This document shows, piece after piece, positions 57,384 through 64,000 of a stretch of DNA of 64,000 nt. The position numbers and the translations under genes were made by a program. A model generated the notes under the pieces. That model was not told the DNA's origin. It ran no database searches and saw only the letters and a program-made list of their open reading frames with translations. The stretch spans positions 930,001 through 994,000 of the forward strand of contig NZ_CP113088.1 of NCBI RefSeq assembly GCF_026625145.1, read 5' to 3'. Position 1 is the stretch's first letter. Each line of letters starts with the position of its first letter. Source of the stretch: Lacinutrix neustonica (GTDB lineage: Bacteria > Bacteroidota > Bacteroidia > Flavobacteriales > Flavobacteriaceae).

Positions 57384-57857
57384 ATGCCAAGAATCGAACT
57401 TCAAACTGAAATAAAAGCTGATAGAAATATCGTGTTTGACTTGTCACGAAGTATCGATTTGCATAAAATATCGACTGAACAAACTAATGAAGAAGCAATC
57501 GCAGGAAAAACAAGCGGATTAATTGGAATGAATGAAAGCGTAACTTGGCGAGCAAAGCACTTTGGAATTTATCAAAAACTGACTTCCAAAATAACGGAAT
57601 ATGACCGACCAAAATACTTTGCGGATGAAATGGTTAAAGGAGCGTTTGCGGAATTTAAACACGAACATCATTTTTCGGAATCGAATGGCGGAACTTTGAT
57701 GACCGACTTTTTTGATTACAAATCGCCTTTTGGAATTTTAGGAAAGTTAGCGGACAAGCTGTTTCTGAAAAAATATATGACTGAATTACTAACTGAAAGA
57801 AACCGAATTGTAAAAGAGTTTGCGGAATCTGACAAATGGAAAGAAATGATAAAATAA
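57384..57857 (+). CDS. SRPBCC-family protein (c63)
   Basis: 157 residues, cytosolic. MPRIELQTEIKADRNIVFDLSRSIDLHKIST, then GLIGMNESVTWRAKHFGIYQKLTSKITEYDRPKYFADEMVKGAFAEFKHEHHF (one run) and a C-terminal helix LLTERNRIVKEFAESDKW. This is the SRPBCC 'cell division inhibitor-like' or polyketide-cyclase-like subgroup with a hydrophobic pocket. Ligand unknown. Distinct from the secreted SRPBCC at 2136. Confidence 0.85.
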   Translation: MPRIELQTEIKADRNIVFDLSRSIDLHKISTEQTNEEAIAGKTSGLIGMNESVTWRAKHFGIYQKLTSKITEYDRPKYFADEMVKGAFAEFKHEHHFSESNGGTLMTDFFDYKSPFGILGKLADKLFLKKYMTELLTERNRIVKEFAESDKWKEMIK

Positions 57858-57870
57858 AAAAAGTACTGTG

Positions 57871-58002
57871 TACAACAATGTATAACCGCAATTACGGCGG
57901 ATTCGACTACGTCCGAATCCACGCGGAATTGCTAACGTCTGTACTAAACCGAAAAGCAACGCATATTAACCCGTAACTGACGGTTATACGAGACCGTTGG
58001 CG
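57871..58002 (+). repeat. attC site 63 (c63/c64)
   Basis: R'' GTACAAC at 57871, R' GTTGGCG at 57996; core as attC 14. Confidence 0.88.
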
Positions 58003-58010
58003 ATAATGCA

Positions 58011-58952
58011 ATGAAAACACGAACCAAAATCATATTGACATTTACAAGTTTGACATTGATAGTCGGACTTTTGTTCGCATTTAGCAGACAGCGAATTCCT
58101 TTTACGACAGGGAAGACGAAATATATTGTTGTTAAGAATGCCTTTTTTAATCGTTCAAATATTTACAAACCAAACGCAGCTTTACTAATAACTGACACAA
58201 AAGAAATAACAGACAACGAACGACTTTTTCTTGACAACAAAACCTATGGACACGCTTGTGGTTATCACTATGCAATTCAATTTTGGGTAAGTCCTGACGA
58301 CCAAATAGACGATATCCCATTTAATCAAGAGTGTGAAGAATTTTTGCGGAGTAACAGCAAGATGCAATCAAAAATGAAGGGGTATATCAAACAACTTGAA
58401 GCCAAACCGACACATTACATTTATAATCTCCAAATTCCCGTAACTATTGAACCCAAAGACATATTAAAAGCCTTTGACAACAGCGGACTTCATTTGTTTT
58501 TTATGGATGGAGTATCTAACCACCACACAACTTTAGGTTTCACATATCTTCAAACAACTCCAATTAAAGAATTGGTTGACCGTAGTAAATGGCAAGGAGA
58601 ACAGGACGACAATGCAAAAGATGCAACAAAAAAGATTAATGAAATTGTTGACAGTATTATGACAGTTGCAACGATAATTGAACAATCAGAAATTTCATTT
58701 CCAATGCAAAGTTTCGGTGGTGGGACAATTGACCACCAAGCAGCAATATCATTGAAATTTAAGAATGGAACAGACTTAAAACAAGTGAAAGAAATAATTG
58801 AACGAAACAATGGAGAAGTCGGAGATGAGAATAATCCACAACATTACTATGTTCAACTTGTGGACACCTCAGATAATCTTGAGAATGTAAGAGAAAGACT
58901 TAAAAATTATAGACAAGTAACTAATATTTATGAATATCCAAAGAGAAAATAA
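58011..58952 (+). CDS. Unknown membrane-anchored or secreted protein (c64)
   Basis: 313 residues, N-terminal hydrophobic helix (IILTFTSLTLIVGLLFAFS). The mature part has GKTKYIVVKNAFFNRSNIYKPNAALLITDTKEITDNERLF, GHACGYHYAIQFWVSP and a C-terminal alpha/beta segment (IDHQAAISLKFKNGTDLKQVKEIIERNNG, HYYVQLVDTSDNLENVRERLKNY). Probably periplasmic. Slightly higher GC than neighbours; no family recognised. Confidence 0.7.
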   Translation: MKTRTKIILTFTSLTLIVGLLFAFSRQRIPFTTGKTKYIVVKNAFFNRSNIYKPNAALLITDTKEITDNERLFLDNKTYGHACGYHYAIQFWVSPDDQIDDIPFNQECEEFLRSNSKMQSKMKGYIKQLEAKPTHYIYNLQIPVTIEPKDILKAFDNSGLHLFFMDGVSNHHTTLGFTYLQTTPIKELVDRSKWQGEQDDNAKDATKKINEIVDSIMTVATIIEQSEISFPMQSFGGGTIDHQAAISLKFKNGTDLKQVKEIIERNNGEVGDENNPQHYYVQLVDTSDNLENVRERLKNYRQVTNIYEYPKRK

Positions 58953-58963
58953 AAAGCACATAC

Positions 58964-59093
58964 CGCCAACATTGGCTATACGTAATGCGGGTGAAAGTGC
59001 TAATATGAAATTAATTACATTAAACAAACTTTTCGGTAATCGGACAGTGGAGTGCCTTGAAATCCCGCACTACGCATAGCCGGTACGTTAGCC
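58964..59093 (+). repeat. attC site 64 (c64/c65), divergent core
   Basis: R'' CGCCAAC at 58964, R' GTTAGCC at 59087. One mismatch to the start of c64 (TTGGCGATA). The core lacks the GGAAAATCC hairpin. Confidence 0.82.
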
Positions 59094-59552
59094 CACATGC
59101 CCACTCGGCTCGAAAAAAAATTCTAAAGTTGCTTAAAAGTGATTTAAAAATAAAAAAAACAACGCTTCTCACCTGCTCACTCAACCTATTTCGGATAAAA
59201 CACAACGCGACACTGTTGAGACGGACTCTTTAACGTTTCGGCAAAACTGTATGTGAAATAAAATATCATACTCAATCCTTTTCTGACATCAGTAAAACGC
59301 AACTCTTGCGGCGGATTTATATAGCAAACGGCAAATCGTAACGCACAAAAGATAAAATCAATAGTAGCACGTAAAACAAAACTCTGCGGAGCTGCAAAGC
59401 CATATGGAGAAAAATAAAATAACGTGGGCTAACAATGTGTAAAATAAATACTACTTTTATGGCTTAACCTAAAGGTTGTTCGTGTTAGCTTGCTTCGGAT
59501 TTTCCTACGGAAAATCCCCGCACACTAACCCGTACTTACCTTACACGAACCG
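59088..59552 (+). repeat. ORF-less cassette, family A copy 7 (c65)
   Basis: 465 bases; left half like the copy at 5440, right half like 29935, ending with the family B attC core. No credible ORF. Confidence 0.8.
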
Positions 59553-59558
59553 TTAGCA
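59427..59558 (+). repeat. attC site 65 (c65/c66)
   Basis: R'' GGCTAAC at 59427, R' GTTAGCA at 59552; core as attC 6. Confidence 0.88.
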
Positions 59559-59577
59559 AACATTAAAACCAAACTTT

Positions 59578-60343
59578 ATGAAAATAACATTTGATTCAAA
59601 CGTTTGGAGAAAAGTAGCTTCACCAAATAATTTCCCAAAAGACCCAATAATAGAAGATTATAAACAAATACGAAAAGCCATTGACTCCGGACAAATAGAA
59701 GCATTTATTTCAGAAACTATATTTACTCTTGAAGGAATACAAAAGAAGAATCGTAAAGATTTCTTTCGAGAATATAAGGCTAATTTCAAAACTAACGTAA
59801 CTGAAGAAAATGGAGCAATAAAAATGTCCTTCACAATTGGACCAAATCCAGATGCTCATCCTGGAAATAATGAATTTTTAAAAGAACACCTAACAGACGC
59901 TGTGAATTTAGGTTTTAAGATTATTAATTTACCAAGAATTGGTGGAGTTACAAATAAAGATGTTAATGATTTGAGATTTAAAATGACCCAACAAGAACTT
60001 GACAAAGTTTTTTCAATATGTGATAGAATTAAAAACTTAAAAGCTGGAATTTATGACATTCAACAAATTGGTTATAAATATGATACAAATAGTTGGTTCA
60101 AAGGAGTTGGAAAAGCACCGAGACTCTGAAAATTCAGTTATTGCGAATGCAGTTGCAGAATGGGCTGATGGAGATTCATTAGCTTCTCATCCGGCTATTA
60201 ATGGAGATTATTTTTGTACAAATGATAATGCAAAAAAAGCTGGAACGAATTCTGTTTTGAGTTTAAATAATATGAATATCTTAAACCAAGAATTTGGAGC
60301 AAAGAAAATAAATCCGACTGAATTAGCTGAACTGATAAAATAA
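59578..60343 (+). pseudogene. PIN-domain-like putative nuclease, frame broken at CCGAGA (c66)
   Basis: ATG at 59578. Begins MKITFDSNVWRKVASP, the PIN D-x-N start; a second acidic position lies in ISETIFTLEG. After restoring CCAGA at 60118 it reads GKAPDSENSVIANAVAEWADGDSLASH and GDYFCTNDNAKKAGTNSVL, carrying the later acidic residues (EWADGD, TND). About 254 residues, longer than VapC toxins (about 130) because of a central insertion. No antitoxin is visible. PIN nucleases cleave RNA; the target is unknown. Confidence 0.75.
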
Positions 60344-60347
60344 CGTT

Positions 60348-60542
60348 TGCTAACAACGTATATAGCTCATAGCTAGTTAGTTGCTTAATCGAAGTTAAGG
60401 TATATTTGCGAGTCCGCCAAATTTTTTAATTTGGCTTATTGAGAAAAAAAGATAATAAGAAAAATTAAAAAATCGGCTTGTGCTTAATCCGAAAGTAATT
60501 TCATAATTTGCACGCTACGAGCCATATACAGAGACGTTGTGC
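60348..60542 (+). repeat. attC site 66 (c66/c67), long form
   Basis: 195 bases. R'' TGCTAAC at 60348 pairs with TTAGCAAAC at the start of c66; R' GTTGTGC at 60536. Hairpin GCCAAATT/AATTTGGC. Confidence 0.87.
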
Positions 60543-60598
60543 GTAATTTCCTGTAACATTTCAAATAAAACAAAGTCTTATAGAAAAAATCAAAAAAA

Positions 60599-62089
60599 AT
60601 GAAATTAAACTACTTCTTTCTTTTATTATTAATTATAATTCAAAGTTGCAAAGCTCAAGTGTCAAATACTGAAACTGTTAAGGAAACCTTTCTCAAAGAA
60701 CAGGAAGAATTAGGAACACCAGTTATCAAATATATCGGAAACAATTTTTACAAACTTCACGTGTTGGAAGAATCAGAATTCACATCCAAAATTGATTCTT
60801 TACAAAACATATTTACCTCTCATTTGGCAAAATATGAAGATAAACTTGATAAGTCAACGCTAAATGAAGAAGTTATGAATTTTACATATTTGTTTGATAA
60901 ATATCTTCTAGAATATCCTCAGCTACACTATGAATTTACAGGCAAAAAGATTAAAACATCTAAAGCAAATGAATTAAGGGTTTCTCATAATCTTCAGAAA
61001 ATAAATGATATAAAGGCTTATGAAAATAAATACTTTAAGAACTATATTAAATCATATTTATCGATACAATCAAAAAAATATCTTGAAAACAATATTTACA
61101 ATAGAAAAGATAATCAACAACTATTAGCTGATTTAAATGCGGTTGACTCTAGTTTTTCAAATCAGTATATCAAATGTTTATGGAAAGGAGAATATATCTA
61201 CAACCATATAGATAATTTGGGTGTTAAAAACATTGATTCTATTTATAATGAATTTACAATCTCTTGCAAGGATAATAGTGAAAGTGTAAAAAATATTAGC
61301 AGTATCTATAATTCACACATTACCAACAGAGCATCACATACTATCGAAATATATAAGAAAGTAGATGGCTTTAATCTCGAAATGCATATTTTCCAACCTG
61401 ACAGTACTTTTAAAGGGAAGCGACCAACTATAGTATATTTCCACGGCGGAAGTTGGTCACAGGGAAAACCAGATTGGTTTTTTGAAACTGCAAAACAATA
61501 TACGGAAATGGGATGGGTTGCCACAGCAGTTGAATATAGAATTAAAGGTAGACACGGAACTTATCCTTTTGATGCTGTAAAAGATGCAAAATCTGCCATT
61601 AGATGGTTGCGAGAAAATTCTGATAGATTGAACATAGACGAAAATAAAATTTTGGCAACAGGAAATTCAGCTGGTGGTCATTTAAGCATTTCAACCGTTC
61701 TTGTAGATGATTGGAATGAGCCTTCAGATAATCCGGATATTAGTGCCATTCCAAATTTTGTCGTTGCTAACGCAGCAGTTTATGATTTAACAACACGTAG
61801 TAGCAATTGGATTAAAGAATATAACCAAGAAAAGAATTTAGTTAACGGAATTTCGCCTAATGAATTGACAAAAAAAACAAATACTAAATTCCTTTTAATA
61901 CACGGAGAAAATGACCGAAACTGTCCTTATTCAACAGCAGAAACATTCTACAATAAAATGAAAGCTTTAAATAATGATATCGTACTACATAAGATATCTA
62001 ATGCAGAGCATTTTATTTGGTATGGGGAACATTCGGAGGAAGTTGGAAAAATTACAGCTGAATATATTAGTGAACAAAATTTAAATTAA
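60599..62089 (+). CDS. Secreted alpha/beta-hydrolase (esterase/BD-FAE-like) with N-terminal domain (c67)
   Basis: 496 residues, intact. Lipobox IQSC (MKLNYFFLLLLIIIQSCKA). Residues 25-230 are a helical region of unknown fold. Residues 245-490 form an alpha/beta hydrolase: RPTIVYFHGGSWSQG with the HGG oxyanion motif, TAVEYRIKGRHGTYPFDAVKDAKSAIRWLREN, ILATGNSAGGHLSI with G-x-S-x-G serine, HGENDRNCPYSTAE with aspartate, and NAEHFIWYG with histidine. Likely a surface or periplasmic carboxylesterase; substrate unknown. Confidence 0.9.
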   Translation: MKLNYFFLLLLIIIQSCKAQVSNTETVKETFLKEQEELGTPVIKYIGNNFYKLHVLEESEFTSKIDSLQNIFTSHLAKYEDKLDKSTLNEEVMNFTYLFDKYLLEYPQLHYEFTGKKIKTSKANELRVSHNLQKINDIKAYENKYFKNYIKSYLSIQSKKYLENNIYNRKDNQQLLADLNAVDSSFSNQYIKCLWKGEYIYNHIDNLGVKNIDSIYNEFTISCKDNSESVKNISSIYNSHITNRASHTIEIYKKVDGFNLEMHIFQPDSTFKGKRPTIVYFHGGSWSQGKPDWFFETAKQYTEMGWVATAVEYRIKGRHGTYPFDAVKDAKSAIRWLRENSDRLNIDENKILATGNSAGGHLSISTVLVDDWNEPSDNPDISAIPNFVVANAAVYDLTTRSSNWIKEYNQEKNLVNGISPNELTKKTNTKFLLIHGENDRNCPYSTAETFYNKMKALNNDIVLHKISNAEHFIWYGEHSEEVGKITAEYISEQNLN

Positions 62090-62096
62090 AAACTAC

Positions 62097-62227
62097 GCAC
62101 AACAATGGCTATAAGTAATTGCTTGTTCTCACCTACTTCTGAAAATCCTTGCGGATTTTCAGTTTGGCGTGTACTTGCTAAATTAACCGCTAAACCACGC
62201 AACTACTCATAGCCGAGACCGTTGTAC
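62097..62227 (+). repeat. attC site 67 (c67/c68)
   Basis: R'' GCACAAC at 62097 pairs with TTGTGCGTA at the start of c67; R' GTTGTAC at 62221; core as attC 4. Confidence 0.89.
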
Positions 62228-62273
62228 ACCATTTTGACCCGTCCTGAAATAAGGCTACATAATTTTAAACATT

Positions 62274-62645
62274 ATGTATAGAAATGACAAAGTAATCAGA
62301 CGGTACTCAGAACCTTTTAAATTAAAAATTTTAGCCGAACTTACAATCGGAAAACACACAAAAAGCGAACTTTGCAAACTCTACTCTATTGCACCTACAA
62401 CGGTCAATGAATGGATTAAAAAGTACAATCGTAAAGACTTAATGAATACCGGAGTAAAAGTGGAAACTAAAGACGAAATATCTAGAATTAAAGCACTTCA
62501 AAAAGAGAATGAACAGCTTAAAAAGTTGCTGCTAAAAAAGGATCTCGATGCTATGGTACTGGATTCTTACCTGGAAGTAGCTGCTGAAGATCTAGGCTAT
62601 AAATCTGTGGTTGATCTAAAAAAAAAGCTAAGTATAAAGCCTTAA
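62274..62645 (+). CDS. IS3-family OrfA (helix-turn-helix)
   Basis: 123 residues. RYSEPFKLKILAELTIGKHTKSELCKLYSIAPTTVNEWIKKYNRKDL is the HTH_8/IS3 OrfA domain, followed by a leucine-zipper-like coiled coil (EISRIKALQKENEQLKKLLLKKDLDAMVLD). It binds the terminal repeats. The end overlaps orfB at the A-run 62618-62626. Confidence 0.9.
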   Translation: MYRNDKVIRRYSEPFKLKILAELTIGKHTKSELCKLYSIAPTTVNEWIKKYNRKDLMNTGVKVETKDEISRIKALQKENEQLKKLLLKKDLDAMVLDSYLEVAAEDLGYKSVVDLKKKLSIKP

Positions 62646-63496
62646 TCATAGCTAAAAAGAAATCTAAGGGATTTGCTTCTTTACAGGCTATAACCCATTG
62701 TTTTGGCCTTAAACGTGATGCCTATTATAAGTACAAAAATAGAGCAGACAAGCGTAAAGAAATAGAACAGCAAGTTATAAACATAGTAAAGAAAAGACGT
62801 AAATCCCTTCCAAGAGAAGGTGTGCTTAAGCTAACAAAATCCTTAAAAAAAGACTTTGAAAAACAACAAGTAAAAGTGGGACGAGACTCATTAAATAAGA
62901 TTCTTAGAGAGCATAAAATGTTAACACTTAGAAAAAAATATAGTATGAAGACTACAAACTCACATCATCGTTTTTATAAGTACAAAAACAGTATTAAAGG
63001 TATAGAGATTACAAGACCTAACCAAGTTTGGGCATCAGACAGAACCTACATAAGAACAGTAAAAGGGTTTTGCTATTTGGCTTTAATAACAGATATGTAT
63101 TCTCGTAAAATTGTAGGATATGATCTTAGTGATAGTCCGGAACTAAAAGGATGCGTGAGAGCGCTTAATAAGGCTATTTACCAAGCTAAAAATATTGAAG
63201 GGCTCATACATCATTCCGATAGAGGAATACAGTATTGTAGCAATGTTTACACGCAAATACTCAAAAGAAAAAAGATAGATATTAGTATGACAGAAGAAAA
63301 TCATTGTTACGAAAACGCAATGGCAGAAAGGGTAAATGGGATCTTAAAAGATGAGTTTTATCTCGACCAGACCTTTGCTAACGTACCACACGCTAAAGCA
63401 GTAGCAAAAAATGCAATTAATCTATACAATGAAATAAGATTACATTTATCTTTAGACTTCAAAACACCAAATATGGTCTATAAATTAACCGCATAA
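62618..63496 (+). CDS. IS3-family OrfB transposase (made by -1 frameshift)
   Basis: No start codon fits the beginning; the frame is entered at CTAAAAAAAAAG by programmed -1 slippage, as usual in IS3. It holds the HTH_21 segment (SLQAITHCFGLKRDAYYKYK) and an rve core: aspartate in NQVWASDRTYIRTV, aspartate in LIHHSDRGIQYCSN, glutamate in NAMAERVNGILKDEF. The full DDE triad is present and the frame is intact, so the element is probably active. Confidence 0.9.
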   Translation, partial: KKKAKYKALIIAKKKSKGFASLQAITHCFGLKRDAYYKYKNRADKRKEIEQQVINIVKKRRKSLPREGVLKLTKSLKKDFEKQQVKVGRDSLNKILREHKMLTLRKKYSMKTTNSHHRFYKYKNSIKGIEITRPNQVWASDRTYIRTVKGFCYLALITDMYSRKIVGYDLSDSPELKGCVRALNKAIYQAKNIEGLIHHSDRGIQYCSNVYTQILKRKKIDISMTEENHCYENAMAERVNGILKDEFYLDQTFANVPHAKAVAKNAINLYNEIRLHLSLDFKTPNMVYKLTA

Positions 63497-63551
63497 AATC
63501 AATTTTAAACTGTAGCCATATTTCAGGGCAAGACATACTTAAAAAAACATA

Positions 63552-64000
63552 ATGAAAAAAATTATAATATTTGTATTCTCAATCTTGTTTATTATTAGTT
63601 GTAACTCCCAAAATAAACAAGATGACTTATATCCCATCAAAATGAATAATGGGAAATACGGATATATAAATTCTGTTGGGGACGTGATTATTGAGCCTAA
63701 ATTTTATTATGCACTAGATTTTTCTGAAGGTTTAGCAGCTATTAGAGAAAAGGGTTTTTATGGATATATTAACAATACAGGGCAATTTGTAATACCTCCC
63801 TATTTTGAAGATGCAGGAAAGTTCAAAGATGGCATAGCCATTGTTACAACAAAGGAGGATAAAGAAATTTATATCAATACAAAAGGAGAAATGATTGATA
63901 TTAAACTGGAACAGTATTATAAACTTAATAAGTTCTATGAAGGTTTATCAATTGTAAAAACAAAAAATGGTTTTGGCTATATAGACACTAAAGGAAATGT
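63552..64000 (+). CDS. WG-repeat lipoprotein, 3' end beyond window (c68)
   Basis: ATG at 63552, lipobox IISC (MKKIIIFVFSILFIISCNSQ). Then WG/KWG-type beta repeats: YPIKMNNGKYGYINSVGDVIIEPKFYYALDFSEGLAAIREKGFYGYINNTGQFVIPPYFEDAGKFKDGIAIV (joined), IYINTKGEMIDI and GFGYIDTKGN. These repeats form beta propeller-like surfaces. It is the gene of cassette 68, displaced from its attC by the IS3 element; the frame runs off the right edge. Confidence 0.88.
   Translation, partial: MKKIIIFVFSILFIISCNSQNKQDDLYPIKMNNGKYGYINSVGDVIIEPKFYYALDFSEGLAAIREKGFYGYINNTGQFVIPPYFEDAGKFKDGIAIVTTKEDKEIYINTKGEMIDIKLEQYYKLNKFYEGLSIVKTKNGFGYIDTKGN

Larger units (their letters stand above)
62235..63535 (+). mobile_element. 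IS3-family insertion sequence
   Basis: About 1.3 kb, ends TG...CA. Inverted repeats of about 25 bases share CCTGAAATA and GGCTACA (left 62235-62259, right 63511-63535 on the other strand). orfA and orfB overlap with a run of nine A residues for -1 frameshifting. It is inserted 13 bases after the cassette boundary, upstream of the WG-repeat gene. No clear target duplication is visible. Confidence 0.87.

Noticed and set aside
136-62227. A CRISPR array or other regularly spaced repeat
   Set aside because: The repeats are 68-196 bases, vary in sequence, and are separated by gene-sized, unequal segments whose ends pair with the R'' boxes. That fits attC sites, not CRISPR.
62222-63540. Target-site duplication for the IS3 element
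   Set aside because: The three or four bases on either side (TTT and TAC) do not match under any small shift of the ends, so none is claimed.
1-64000. An integron integrase gene (intI) or attI site
   Set aside because: The only recombinase-like genes are the IS481 and IS3 DDE transposases. No tyrosine recombinase motif (R...HxxR...Y) appears in any frame I examined.

Overview
This AT-rich window reads as chromosomal DNA of a Bacteroidota bacterium, most likely a flavobacterium. It has A-rich leaders without Shine-Dalgarno sequences, many Bacteroidota-type lipoproteins and secreted proteins, a carboxypeptidase-regulatory/TonB receptor, and one TTG-N20-TAnnTTTG promoter. Nearly the whole window is one integron gene-cassette array. 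I find 67 attC-like sites, all in one orientation, delimiting 66 complete cassettes (numbered c2-c67) plus a partial one at each end (c1, c68). Every credible gene is on the + strand and ends just before, or inside, the next attC. The decisive sign is that the first 8-10 bases of each cassette, after the G|TT cut of GTTRRRY, are complementary to the R'' box at that cassette's own right end, as expected if each cassette closes into a circle. No integrase gene is visible, so this is the interior of a sedentary chromosomal integron or a cluster of attC sites lacking an integrase.

Layout: 1-4.5 kb, small and multi-gene cassettes (EF-Tu-domain-like protein, AraC + SRPBCC + DUF4287). 4.5-5.9 kb, three ORF-less cassettes. 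5.9-10.2 kb, a defence-type reverse transcriptase, unknown proteins and a second EF-Tu-like protein. 10.3-14.6 kb, a 4.4-kb TonB receptor/PepSY cassette with its own promoter and operator-like palindromes. 15-21 kb, small unknown cassettes. 21.3-22.7 kb, an IS481-family element in front of a rhomboid protease. 25.6-27 kb, ORF-less cassettes. 27-36 kb, SseB-like protein, ParDE, beta-lactamase-fold hydrolase, AlbA_2/Schlafen-type protein and AbiH. 36-44 kb, AraC + S41 peptidase, DUF4375 and a two-gene unknown cassette. 44-62 kb, lipoproteins, a second beta-lactamase-fold protein, a HEPN-like protein, Sel1 repeats, SRPBCC, a PIN-like protein and an esterase. 62.2-64 kb, an IS3-family element in front of a WG-repeat lipoprotein that runs off the end.

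Fifteen cassettes have no credible ORF and fall into three families (A, 7 copies; B, 5; C, 3). All but one (c32) share the octamer CACTCGGC just after R', in a different reading frame in each family.

About 29 lesions break reading frames in more than 20 genes, and all sit at one short sequence context: CCGAGA/TCTCGG, TCACGG, CCGTAR, TCCTGG or a shortened CGG. Each frame is restored if the original was CCWGA/TCWGG (one case is CTGG after G). Paralogous non-coding copies show the same one-base difference. The likeliest reading is a systematic sequencing error at a modified motif, so most 'pseudogenes' here are probably intact in the cell. Several genes resemble anti-phage or toxin families (reverse transcriptase, AbiH, HEPN, PIN, ParDE, AlbA_2), as expected for a cassette reservoir.
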